From Actinomycetes bacterium (GTDB lineage: Bacteria; Actinomycetota; Acidimicrobiia; Acidimicrobiales; Palsa-688): 10,166 nt of DNA. A program made the translations under genes and the position numbers. The notes under the pieces are model-generated. The model did not search any database. It was not told the DNA's origin and saw only the letters and a program-made list of their open reading frames with translations. Location: the NCBI GenBank assembly GCA_021808425.1, contig JAKBBS010000123.1, positions 1 through 10,166 on the forward strand, in the 5' to 3' direction. Of this stretch, positions 1-7,015 are shown one piece after another. Every line of letters begins with the position of its first letter. Positions within the stretch are counted from its first letter, which is position 1.

Positions 1-103
1 CAAAGAAAACGTCATCGACCACATCGTCATCACCACCGGCCCGGTCGCCTACCGTCGCCCCGACGGCATCGCCATCGTCCCGCTCGCCCTGCTCGGCCCC
101 TGA
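1..103 (+). CDS. C-terminal end of a truncated protein, possibly an AAA ATPase with DUF4143-like tail
   Basis: An open frame enters from the left edge (phase: first full codon at base 2) and stops at TGA 101-103, giving 33 residues that end in PLALLGP. Thirty of the 33 codons end in C or G, typical of a real gene in a high-GC actinobacterium. The tail, with its TTGPVAYRRPDGIA stretch, resembles the end of actinobacterial ATP-binding proteins of the AAA/DUF4143 type. That assignment is from memory of the family and rests on very little sequence, so the function is uncertain. The gene converges on the tRNA on the other strand, and the hairpin at 142-177 lies between them. Confidence 0.6.
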   Translation, partial: KENVIDHIVITTGPVAYRRPDGIAIVPLALLGP

Positions 104-141
104 CACGGCGACGTCACACAGCAACCAGCAGAATCACCCGC

Positions 142-177
142 TCAAACCCTCATGCGTGCATGATGTCGAGGGTTCGA
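142..177. terminator. Hairpin between convergent genes, possible bidirectional terminator
   Basis: AACCCTC (145-151) pairs perfectly with GAGGGTT (168-174). The stem extends outward by two more pairs (142-143 with 176-177) across one mismatch. The loop itself holds a small repeat, CATGC-GT-GCATG. It sits 38 bases after the stop of the upstream gene and 16 bases beyond the 3' end of the tRNA. There is no strong T-run on either strand (only TTT on the - side), as is common for actinobacterial terminators. Termination is inferred from position and symmetry. Confidence 0.5.
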
Positions 178-192
178 CTACGACGCGTGGAG

Positions 193-266
193 TGGAGACG
201 ATGGGACTCGAACCCACGACCCCCTGCTTGCAAAGCAGGTGCTCTAGCCGACTGAGCTACGTCCCC
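193..266 (-). tRNA. tRNA-Ala (anticodon TGC)
   Basis: The complementary strand folds as a full cloverleaf. The acceptor stem is GGGGACG (266-260) with CGTCTCC (200-194), including one G-U pair. The D arm starts GCTCAG, the anticodon stem is CCTGC/GCAGG with loop TTTGCAA, and the T loop is TTCGAGT. The anticodon TGC lies at 232-230, so the tRNA reads GCN alanine codons. The discriminator base is A (193). The following bases are CTC, so the CCA end is not encoded and must be added by nucleotidyltransferase, as for many actinobacterial tRNAs. Length is 74 nt without CCA. Confidence 0.97.
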
Positions 267-307
267 GGATCGGATACTTCGTCTCACCTCTACGATTCGA
301 CTTCCCT

Positions 308-313
308 ATTATA
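308..313 (-). promoter_or_regulatory. -10 element (TATAAT) of the tRNA-Ala promoter
   Basis: On the - strand a perfect TATAAT occurs 41 bases before the first base of the tRNA, predicting transcription start near 300 and a leader of about 35 nt to be removed by RNase P. No good -35 box is seen at 16-18 bases spacing. The element stands out in otherwise GC-rich DNA, and stable RNA genes typically have consensus -10 boxes. Confidence 0.6.
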
Positions 314-375
314 GCCCGAGCGTTCCCCCGGAAACTCCAAGAGAAGTCACACCGACCACAAGATAGGGTTCAACC

Positions 376-1860
376 GTGAGGTGCATCGGGTTCGGCAAGG
401 AACTCAGATCCGTCCGCGCCGCGGAGCCAAGGAGGGCCGTGTTCGCCGTTACCGCTGCCGGCGTCTTCATGGCATCACTTGATCTTTCCATAGTCAACAT
501 AGCGTTTCCATCTATCGAAGGCTCGTTCCCTGCAGATCGTACGTCGACCCTCGCTTGGGTGATAACTGCCTATGCCATCGTCTTCGGCGCCCTACTCGTG
601 GTAACTGGACGCATCGCGGACGGCGTTGGGCGCAAGCGCGTCTTTCTGACGGGGTTGGCGGTGTTCTCCGCCGGTTCAGCCATCTGTGGTATCGCACCCG
701 ACGTGGCATTCCTCGTTGCGGGAAGGGTCATAGAGGGCGCAGGCGCAGCCGCCCTGCTGCCAGCGTCCCTCGGGCTTCTCCTCGCCGCATACCCGCCGCA
801 GCGGCGATCTCACATCGTTGCCTTGTGGAGCGGTGTCGGAGCGCTGGCGGTTGCCACAGGTCCGAGTCTCGGCGGAGCCCTGGTCAGTCTCGACAACTGG
901 CGGCTTGTCTTCTACGCCAATCTTCCGGTAGCCGCAGTCGCATGGCTCGCGGGCCGGCGCAACATTCACGAACCAGTCAGAGCCGCGGGAAAGGTCAAGA
1001 CAGACTTCCTCGGTGCCGCGATGCTCACTGTCGCGCTCACGTTGGTCGTGCTCGGAATATCGCAAGGGTCGGTCTGGGGATGGTTGACCCTGCCGATTCT
1101 GGCTTCCTTCGCTGGGGCGGCGATTATAGGCGTCACCTTCATCAATCGATGCCGCCGCGTAGACGATCCCGTCCTGGACTTGACACTATTTCGCGACAGG
1201 GCTTTCAGCGCAGCCAATGGTGCAACTCTCTTGTACGCGATGGGCTTCTTCGCGATGCTGCTCGGAAACATCTTGTTTCTCACCTCGATATGGCATTACT
1301 CGATCGTCACCGCCGGTCTGGCCGTCACCCCCACGCCCCTGGTCGTCTCAGCCATCGCCGGGCCTGCGGGGAGACTCGCTTCGAAAATTGGTTTCCGGGC
1401 GGTCATCGCTGCCGGAGCAACCTTCTTCGCCGGAGGCTTGACGATGCTCGCCACTCTGGTCAGCGCTCAACCGATGTACCTGGCGCGATGGCTGCCGATT
1501 GCTTTGACACTAGGGGTCGGCATCGGACTCACCTTCCCGGTGATCGGAGCTGCAGCCGTCTCGGGCCTGCCAATCGAGCGCTTCGCGGTAGGAAGCGCCG
1601 TGAATCAGACCGCCCGACAGGTCGGGGGAGCATTCGGAGTAGCAATCCTTGCTGTGATCCTCCGCACGGCGACCTCATCCAAAGCTATACTTAGCGATTT
1701 TCACCACCTCTGGTTCTACTGTGCCGCCATGGCTGCGGCATCTGGATTAGTCGGGCAGCTAGTCGGGCCAAGAGTCGTCGCGTTGCACGCACACCAATCG
1801 CGCCATTCACCAACCGCGACTCAGAAAGTCGCTGTGCCGGATCCGACGACCCGTCGATAG
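376..1860 (+). CDS. MFS drug efflux transporter, DHA2 (EmrB/QacA, 14-helix) family
   Basis: This is a predicted proton-driven exporter of drugs or other small toxic molecules in the cytoplasmic membrane. The 494 residues are almost all hydrophobic helices, consistent with 14 segments. Family motifs are in order: LDLSIVNIAFP in helix 1 (D36), motif A GRIADGVGRKR (78-88), the helix-4 arginine with EGAGAA (R117-A125), and antiporter motif C ending GPSLGGAL (162-169). The start given is GTG 376, with only a weak ribosome site. An in-frame GTG at 439 has AAGGAGGG at 429-436, but its spacing is short and it would begin inside helix 1. The gene has eight or more ATA codons and mixed third positions, unlike the GC3-rich gene at the left edge, hinting at separate ancestry. 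It is convergent with the esterase (21 bases between stops). No regulator is adjacent and the substrate is unknown. Confidence 0.93.
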   Translation: MRCIGFGKELRSVRAAEPRRAVFAVTAAGVFMASLDLSIVNIAFPSIEGSFPADRTSTLAWVITAYAIVFGALLVVTGRIADGVGRKRVFLTGLAVFSAGSAICGIAPDVAFLVAGRVIEGAGAAALLPASLGLLLAAYPPQRRSHIVALWSGVGALAVATGPSLGGALVSLDNWRLVFYANLPVAAVAWLAGRRNIHEPVRAAGKVKTDFLGAAMLTVALTLVVLGISQGSVWGWLTLPILASFAGAAIIGVTFINRCRRVDDPVLDLTLFRDRAFSAANGATLLYAMGFFAMLLGNILFLTSIWHYSIVTAGLAVTPTPLVVSAIAGPAGRLASKIGFRAVIAAGATFFAGGLTMLATLVSAQPMYLARWLPIALTLGVGIGLTFPVIGAAAVSGLPIERFAVGSAVNQTARQVGGAFGVAILAVILRTATSSKAILSDFHHLWFYCAAMAAASGLVGQLVGPRVVALHAHQSRHSPTATQKVAVPDPTTRR

Positions 1861-1881
1861 TCTTCTCCGACCGACGAAACC

Positions 1882-2943
1882 TCAGGCGCCGAGCGAACCG
1901 AAAAAGTTCCACATCATCTGTTGCGCCGAAGGTGTGGCCCCCGAAGTCTCGGGCCAGGTATGGCTGTCTCCCTGATACACCACTACTCCCACACTGTGGT
2001 CGCCTGCACATTGCGTCCAGACGGTCTCCGTGGCAACACCTGCAGTGACAGTCCTGGACGCCGTAGGAGCACAACCGTCGGCCGCACGGTAGTCGGACAC
2101 AATCTGCTCGACGGTCGGCTCTGTATAGTCGTTCTGCACTACCGGTTTACCCGATATAGCTGTGCCCGGATCAGCGCTTCCGACCATTTCCAGCAAAGAC
2201 TCCGCACCCGGGTTCGCGCAGTCAGAGGTCCGAGTCGCGCCATAGACCGCTACGCCGGCGAACGCCCCTGGTTCCTGGCATGCCATCATCAGTGCAAGTT
2301 TTCCGCCGTTGGAGTAACCCGCTAGGTAGACGGGCCCACTCGAGGCGTCAGGCTGGCCAGCTTGGACAGCGCTTATCACTGCGTTGACGAACGCCACATC
2401 ATCGACGTGGCTTGTCGCCGGTGTCCCGCAGCAGGCGCCTGCATTCCAGTTGCCGTCGACGTACTCGGGGTACACGACTATGGCGGAATTGGTTACCTGC
2501 TGAAAGTCCGCTCGCGCGATTTCGACCGAGACCGTGGTGCAGCACCCTCCAAGTTCCACAACAACGGGTAGTCCGCTCGGCGGAGTAACAGCCGGCCGCT
2601 CAACCACGTATGAGCGATTCATTCCACCGACTTTCATCGAGTAAGTCTGCGTTCTCCACTGCACCGCTCCTGTGACTGTGCCGGGGACAGTCACTCGAGG
2701 GGTGGCTTTGGGGACGACAGTGACTGCCGGAGCCGTATCGCTTGCCACAGAGCGGACCGTGCCCGCTACAACGGTAAGGTCGGGTGCCCCCACGAGCACC
2801 GCAACTGCGATCAAGGCGGAGACCACTCCCATGCCGAGAAACGAAAGCGGCCGCGAGTATATTGGATGCGCGGTCCTCCGCCACCTGGTCTGACGACCCG
2901 CCTCGGGCGGGGCAAACACCTGAGCAGGCCGTGGTTTGGTCAC
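1882..2943 (-). CDS. Membrane-anchored alpha/beta hydrolase, PHB depolymerase / feruloyl esterase-like
   Basis: A predicted extracytoplasmic serine esterase of 353 residues. One hydrophobic segment (about 33-53) after a basic N-terminus should act as a signal anchor. A Thr/Val/Pro-rich linker (about 60-95) leads to the catalytic domain. Visible catalytic features are the oxyanion stretch VELGGCC (129-135), the WNAGACCG motif (166-173) typical of PHB depolymerase-like esterases, the nucleophile elbow GYSNGG with S211, D258 in GSADPG, and H328 in DSHTWP. The paired cysteines (134/135, 171/172) could form disulfides outside the cell. The start is GTG 2943, sharing GTGA with the stop of the upstream acyltransferase, so translation is probably coupled. 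Natural substrate is unknown: polyester, feruloyl or acetylated polysaccharide esters are all possible. The partner gene favours an acyl-polysaccharide or lipid ester, by inference only. Confidence 0.88.
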   Translation of the reverse strand: MTKPRPAQVFAPPEAGRQTRWRRTAHPIYSRPLSFLGMGVVSALIAVAVLVGAPDLTVVAGTVRSVASDTAPAVTVVPKATPRVTVPGTVTGAVQWRTQTYSMKVGGMNRSYVVERPAVTPPSGLPVVVELGGCCTTVSVEIARADFQQVTNSAIVVYPEYVDGNWNAGACCGTPATSHVDDVAFVNAVISAVQAGQPDASSGPVYLAGYSNGGKLALMMACQEPGAFAGVAVYGATRTSDCANPGAESLLEMVGSADPGTAISGKPVVQNDYTEPTVEQIVSDYRAADGCAPTASRTVTAGVATETVWTQCAGDHSVGVVVYQGDSHTWPETSGATPSAQQMMWNFFGSLGA

Positions 2944-4217
2944 GTCCCTACCGCTTGTGCTGTAGCAATCGTAGGGCTCGTCAGTGTTGCAGGTACGGGA
3001 CGGGTCGTTCGCCGCCTTCCCGTCAAAGCGAGGCTGGTGAAACTCGAGCGCGCCATCGCAATGCCGGCAAAGGTAACGCCGTAGAGGAAGGGGACCAGGC
3101 CAAGAGCAATCAGAACTTCGACCAAGGTGCCGGGGGCACCCGCAAGCATCCGAGTCAAACCGGTCGATGCAGCCAGCTCAAGCACCGCAGTCAGTAGCAG
3201 CGGGTGCGCTAAGTACACCCCAAAAGACACATCCGACGATCGCTCAAGACGCGCTAGACGCCTCTGCGATGCCTTTTCTGTGAGCCACATCCCAAGCGCG
3301 AACTGTGACAACGTGGCTGCAACTACCTCGACAACGTTGGCCGGCTGAAACACGGCGCTGGCCTTGATAGGAGAATATCCGAGCACCGAGATGTTGAAGG
3401 CATACGTCCCGAGACCGACGGTGATTGCCGCAGCCATCAAGGCGCCAGCGGCCCGGTAATGCGAACGCACCCACGTCGACACCTCGTCGAAGTGGACGGC
3501 AGCTGCTATGCCTCCGATCACGTAGAAGCTGTAGCTCAACAGCACCGAGCTCGGATTGTCGAACCATGGAGCGAGCACCGGGGGCCGCCACCCGTACTCG
3601 ACGGCGCCCGTGAAGAGGAGTTGGACCACGCCACTCGCTACAAGCGTCGGAATCAGGGCCTTGGGCCAGCGCCGGAATGCCCACATCAGCGCAGGAAAGA
3701 TCAGGTAGAGCTGCATGGTGAGCAGCAGGAAGTACAGGTGGAAGTGGGCGCCGGCGTCCCCCAAGTCGACGATGAATCTACCGAGGGACTCCCATGTGGG
3801 ATGGACCTCGCCGTCAGTGACGAAGTAGATGGCACTCCAAGCGACGTACGGTACGAGTATGAGCGGGTACCGACGCTTCCAGAACGCAGCCCTGCCGAGC
3901 GGCCGATGCTGGTAGCTGTAGGTGAGGACAAACCCGCACAGCATCAAAAACACTGAACGTGTCACGTGAGCTACCTGCAGCACACCGTTGGCTACCAGGG
4001 ACGAATCGGAGTTCGCGAATGACGTCGAGTGGACCAGGATCACCCCACCGATCGTGAGGAAGCGGACGACGTCGATCGCAGCCAAATGGCCACCGCGGGG
4101 AGCCGGCGCCGCGCTGACGGACGCTCCCGACGTTCGCCCGTCTACAACCACGAAAGATAACATCGCCCCCGGACCTGAAGGGCCGGTGACCTCAAGCTGA
4201 AAGAATCCTGAGAACAC
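2940..4217 (-). CDS. OafA-like membrane acyltransferase (acyltransferase 3 family)
   Basis: An integral membrane enzyme expected to move an acyl group, often acetyl, onto a sugar or other envelope molecule. The 425-residue protein has about ten hydrophobic segments. The first, IDVVRFLTIGGVILVHS (48-64), carries the family's R-X10-H signature exactly (R52, H63). A second segment with FLMLCGFVLTYSY is also typical. There is no C-terminal SGNH hydrolase domain, so it is the short form of the family. The start given is GTG 4217. ATG 4163 is a reasonable alternative, since the first 18 residues are not conserved-looking. It follows the hydratase by 44 bases that contain a hairpin, and overlaps the esterase by four bases. 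The acceptor cannot be told from sequence. Confidence 0.88.
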   Translation of the reverse strand: MFSGFFQLEVTGPSGPGAMLSFVVVDGRTSGASVSAAPAPRGGHLAAIDVVRFLTIGGVILVHSTSFANSDSSLVANGVLQVAHVTRSVFLMLCGFVLTYSYQHRPLGRAAFWKRRYPLILVPYVAWSAIYFVTDGEVHPTWESLGRFIVDLGDAGAHFHLYFLLLTMQLYLIFPALMWAFRRWPKALIPTLVASGVVQLLFTGAVEYGWRPPVLAPWFDNPSSVLLSYSFYVIGGIAAAVHFDEVSTWVRSHYRAAGALMAAAITVGLGTYAFNISVLGYSPIKASAVFQPANVVEVVAATLSQFALGMWLTEKASQRRLARLERSSDVSFGVYLAHPLLLTAVLELAASTGLTRMLAGAPGTLVEVLIALGLVPFLYGVTFAGIAMARSSFTSLALTGRRRTTRPVPATLTSPTIATAQAVGT

Positions 4218-4242
4218 CGGCCCTCTGCGCAGACCCGGGGGC

Positions 4243-4265
4243 GTAGGTCGGCCGGGTCGACCTAC
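4243..4265 (-). terminator. Hairpin over the hydratase stop codon, possible partial terminator
   Basis: GTAGGTCG (4243-4250) and CGACCTAC (4258-4265) form a perfect 8-bp stem with a 7-base GC-rich loop. The stem includes the TAG stop of the enoyl-CoA hydratase and lies just before the acyltransferase start. There is no T-run after it on the - strand. It could terminate or attenuate transcription between the beta-oxidation couplet and the acyltransferase-esterase couplet, or protect the mRNA 3' end. Confidence 0.45.
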
Positions 4266-5029
4266 CTACCCGTCCAACTTGGTGGACGCTTTTCGATAAA
4301 CGCTGTCAAGCCTTCCTTCATGTCCTCGCTGCCCATCGCCTCCGCCATACCCTGACCTGACAGACGCCAGCCGCTGTCCTCATCCTCGGTCATGGCTGCG
4401 TACATCACCCGCCGGCTGGCGCGCACCGCTACAGGAGCATTCGCTTCGATCTGGCGCCCCAACTCCATCGCTGTTGAGAGTGCCGCGCCGGGCTCGCAGA
4501 TGCGGTTGACGAGACCGAAATGGTAAGCGCGCTCTGCATCGATCGGATCGCCGGTGAGTGCCAACTCCATCGCGATGTTGAATGGCACCTTTCGCGGCAA
4601 CCGGAAGAGGCCTCCTCCTGCGGCAATAAGGCACCTTTTGACCTCCGGTATTCCAAAGCGAGCAGTGGTCGACGCGACAATCAGATCGCACGACAGACAG
4701 ATCTCGGTCCCACCGGCAAGCGCCGGACCGTCGACCGCTGCGATGATCGGCTTCGTCCTCTCACGCTTGGTGATACCGGCGAAACCGCCACGCTCTGTTC
4801 CGAGGTTGGCGGCCCGACCGGCATTGATCTCCTTAAGGTCTGCGCCGGCGGAGAACACCGGAGGCACACCTGTAAGCACCCCGAGCCACAGGGCATCGTC
4901 GGCTTCGAGGCGGTCGATAGCCTCCTCGATACCTGACGCGACCTCTCCGTTGACAGCGTTGCGAGCTTCGGGGCGATTGATCGTAATGACAGCGATATGT
5001 CCGTCTGTCGTGTAGTCGACAGTTGTCAT
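4262..5029 (-). CDS. Enoyl-CoA hydratase (crotonase family)
   Basis: Adds water across the 2,3 double bond of an enoyl-CoA, the second step of beta-oxidation. At 255 residues it has normal crotonase length. The CoA/oxyanion segment FSAGADLK is at 59-66 and GPALAGGTE at 101-109. Both catalytic glutamates of the rat hydratase are matched, E109 in GGTE and E129 in IPEV, at the correct 20-residue spacing, so true hydratase activity is likely. ALTGDPIDAERA (157-168) and the EKRPP tail also fit. It starts at ATG 5029, five bases after the SDR stop, with little ribosome-site signal, so it is probably translated by coupling to the SDR. Chain length is unknown. The SDR next door suggests short or branched acyl-CoA. 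Confidence 0.93.
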   Translation of the reverse strand: MTTVDYTTDGHIAVITINRPEARNAVNGEVASGIEEAIDRLEADDALWLGVLTGVPPVFSAGADLKEINAGRAANLGTERGGFAGITKRERTKPIIAAVDGPALAGGTEICLSCDLIVASTTARFGIPEVKRCLIAAGGGLFRLPRKVPFNIAMELALTGDPIDAERAYHFGLVNRICEPGAALSTAMELGRQIEANAPVAVRASRRVMYAAMTEDEDSGWRLSGQGMAEAMGSEDMKEGLTAFIEKRPPSWTGR

Positions 5030-5034
5030 ATCGA

Positions 5035-5811
5035 TTACTTGGGTCCGAGGCGGGCGGCGCCGTCGATGCGGATCGTCTCGCCGTTCATATAGCTGTTCGT
5101 CACCAGTTCCAACGCCAGAGATGCGAACTCGTCGGCTTTACCCAGGCGGTCCGGGAAGATGACGTCCTTCTTGAGTTTGTCTTTGAATGCCTCTGATGCC
5201 TCGCCGCTCCCATATATTGGCGTGTCTATAAGCCCGGGGGCGATCGTGTTGACGCGGATGCCGACGACACCCAAGTCCCGTGCGATCGGAAGAGTCATTC
5301 CCACAACCCCGCCTTTTGACGCCGAGTAGGCAGCCTGGCCGATCTGTCCGTCGAAGGCAGCCAGAGACGCCGTGTTGACAATCGCCCCCCGTTCGTTGTC
5401 TTCCAACGGAGCAGTAAGGCTCATGGCGGTGGCAGCAATGCGAATGCAGTTGAAGGTGCCGATCAAGTTGATCTGGATGACCTTCGAGAAGTAGTCGAGG
5501 TTGAACGCCGACTCGTACGTGCCATCCTTGCCGATAGTCCGGCTGGCAGCGCCGATCCCGGCGCAGTTGACGAGGGAGCGGAGCGGACCGAGATCCTTCG
5601 CCGCTTCGACTGCGGCGATGACTTCTTCGGTCTTGGTGACGTCGGCGCGTACGAATATTCCGCCGACCTCCTTTGCGAGAGCCTCACCTTTTTCCTCCTG
5701 CATGTCGAGCACCACGACACGGGCACCGCGCTCGGCGAGCTTTCGCACGGTCGACTCTCCCAATCCGGAAGCGCCTCCCGTTACTATCGACGAAGTTCCT
5801 TGAATGTCCAT
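5035..5811 (-). CDS. NAD-type short-chain dehydrogenase, 3-hydroxyacyl-CoA dehydrogenase-like (HSD17B10 type)
   Basis: A classical SDR of 258 residues that likely oxidizes a 3-hydroxyacyl-CoA to the 3-ketoacyl-CoA. The cofactor motif TGGASGLG is at 11-18, and D36 at the end of beta-2 indicates NAD(H) rather than NADP(H). The NCAG motif is at 82-85 and the catalytic residues are N115, S149, Y162 and K166. The insertion around 88-110 before [10 protein letters not shown], the N-terminal [11 protein letters not shown] and the C-terminal [10 protein letters not shown] resemble type-10 17beta-HSD / 2-methyl-3-hydroxybutyryl-CoA dehydrogenases, which act in isoleucine and fatty acid breakdown. Directly followed by the hydratase, it forms the hydration-oxidation pair of beta-oxidation. 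Its ATG has no ribosome site and a promoter-like element ends seven bases upstream, so the mRNA may be leaderless. Confidence 0.92.
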   Translation of the reverse strand: MDIQGTSSIVTGGASGLGESTVRKLAERGARVVVLDMQEEKGEALAKEVGGIFVRADVTKTEEVIAAVEAAKDLGPLRSLVNCAGIGAASRTIGKDGTYESAFNLDYFSKVIQINLIGTFNCIRIAATAMSLTAPLEDNERGAIVNTASLAAFDGQIGQAAYSASKGGVVGMTLPIARDLGVVGIRVNTIAPGLIDTPIYGSGEASEAFKDKLKKDVIFPDRLGKADEFASLALELVTNSYMNGETIRIDGAARLGPK

Positions 5812-5818
5812 GGGATTA

Positions 5819-5848
5819 ACGTTAGGTCACCCGGGGCGTGTCTGTCAC
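5819..5848 (-). promoter_or_regulatory. Candidate leaderless promoter of the SDR-hydratase operon
   Basis: On the - strand GTGACA (5848-5843; five of six matches to TTGACA) is followed after 18 bases by TAACGT (5824-5819; fits the actinobacterial TANNNT -10). Seven bases separate the -10 from the SDR ATG at 5811, so the start point would fall on or next to the A of ATG. The missing ribosome site agrees with a leaderless message, common in Actinobacteria. The -10 overlaps the 8-base palindrome TAACGTTA (5817-5824), which might serve a regulator. Confidence 0.5.
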
Positions 5849-5886
5849 GCTGGACCAAGGTAGGTCTCCCTGCGTCGACAAGATCA

Positions 5887-6996
5887 CTACCAAGGTATTT
5901 CTTCACGGGACGTAGTCAGATCCTCCAAGACTTCGGGGATCGGGGCGACGCCGATACCCGGACCTGCCGGCACGGCCAGGTGACCGGAGTCGAGCTCGAA
6001 CGGGTCTGTCACATCGCGCTGGAAATAGCGCCTGGACGCCGAGGTGTCGCCGGGCAGGCTGAAACCTGGCAGCGACGCGAGCGCCACGTTCGCAGCACGG
6101 CCGATGCCTGTCTCTAGCATTCCACCGCACCAAACGGGCACTCCGCGCTCGAAGCACACGTCGTGGATCGCCTTGGCTTCTAGGTAGCCCCCGACGCGCC
6201 CGGCCTTGATATTGATAATCGAGCACGCCCCCCGGTCGAGAGCGTCCACTGCGACGGCCAACCCGGTAATCGACTCGTCCAGGCATATCGGTGTCTCTAT
6301 CCGCCGAGCGAGATCGGCATGGCCTGACAGGTCGTGTTCGGCGAGCGGTTGTTCGATGAGCAGCAGCCCGAAGCGGTCGAGCTGGGCAAGGTGCGCAGCA
6401 TCAGCGAGGGTATAGGCGGTGTTCGCATCGACTTGAAGCGGGAGGTCAGGCCCGAACCGCTCGCGTACAGCGGCCACGGGTTCCACGTCCCAGCCCGGCT
6501 CGATCTTCAGCTTGATCCGGACGTAACCGTCGGCTAGGTACCCGCCCACCGTGTCGATCAGCCCCGAGATCGACGTAGCTATGCCTACCGATACACCTGC
6601 CGCGACCCGCTGACGGGCACCTCCGAGTGACGCAGCGAGGCTTACACCTACGGCGCGCAGACCCGCGTCGAGGATCGCCGTCTCGATCGCGGCCTTCGCC
6701 ATTTGATGGCCCTTGACCTCGCTCAGAACAGAGGCGACCTCCTCTGCCTTCACGTCCGGGCCTGCGGCGCAGAGCCTCGGCAGGAGATGGGAGCGGATCA
6801 CAGAGTGCGCGCCCTCGACGTACTCTGACGAATAGAGCGGCTCGCTCATGGCGACACACTCGCCCCATCCGATTGAGTCTGTACCTTCGACTTCGACCAG
6901 AAGCACGTCGCGTGCCGTCTCGGTACCAAACGAAGTCCGGAAAGGACTGACGAGCGGCATAGCAAGGCGATGCAGAACTACGCGCTGTATTCTCAT
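5887..6996 (-). CDS. N-succinylamino acid racemase / o-succinylbenzoate synthase (enolase superfamily)
   Basis: A 369-residue enzyme strongly resembling Amycolatopsis N-acylamino acid racemase (368 aa) as I recall that sequence. Shared stretches include PFRTSFGTE (18-26), GWGEC (43-47), RIKLKIEPGWD (160-170), LLIEQPL (212-218) and the CGGMLETG region (290-297). The active site is complete: K162 and K164 of the KxK motif, metal ligands D190, E215 and D240, and K264 on the opposite face. These proteins racemize N-succinyl or N-acyl amino acids, make o-succinylbenzoate for menaquinone, or both. No other menaquinone gene is in view, and the GNAT gene 19 bases upstream favours the racemase role. 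ATG 6996 is chosen because it aligns with the family N-terminus and follows GGTGG. ATG 7011 is an alternative, and the frame stays open to 7101 inside the GNAT gene. Confidence 0.93.
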   Translation of the reverse strand: MRIQRVVLHRLAMPLVSPFRTSFGTETARDVLLVEVEGTDSIGWGECVAMSEPLYSSEYVEGAHSVIRSHLLPRLCAAGPDVKAEEVASVLSEVKGHQMAKAAIETAILDAGLRAVGVSLAASLGGARQRVAAGVSVGIATSISGLIDTVGGYLADGYVRIKLKIEPGWDVEPVAAVRERFGPDLPLQVDANTAYTLADAAHLAQLDRFGLLLIEQPLAEHDLSGHADLARRIETPICLDESITGLAVAVDALDRGACSIINIKAGRVGGYLEAKAIHDVCFERGVPVWCGGMLETGIGRAANVALASLPGFSLPGDTSASRRYFQRDVTDPFELDSGHLAVPAGPGIGVAPIPEVLEDLTTSREEIPW

Positions 6997-7015
6997 GCAT
7001 CCACCACCCATATCT

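Noticed and set aside
193..266. tRNA-Ala as an attachment site of an integrated element
   Set aside because: No integrase gene and no second copy of the tRNA 3' end was seen in the window, so there is no direct evidence of integration.
555..1694. A 379-codon open frame on + inside the transporter gene
   Set aside because: It lies wholly within the transporter in another frame, and its product is Arg/Ser/His-rich low-complexity sequence without family motifs. Long shadow frames are normal in GC-rich genes.
1861..1881. Terminator between the convergent transporter and esterase genes
   Set aside because: The 21 bases contain no stem-loop that I can find.
1921..2325. Frames on + antisense to the esterase (1921-2325, 2362-2571, 2784-3197)
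   Set aside because: They are antisense to a well-supported gene, have Arg/Pro/Cys-rich products without motifs, and no ribosome sites were seen.
5854..5897. Direct repeat ACCAAGGTA at 5854-5862 and 5889-5897 near the racemase stop
   Set aside because: Only nine bases, one copy coding, and no third copy. It is most likely chance.
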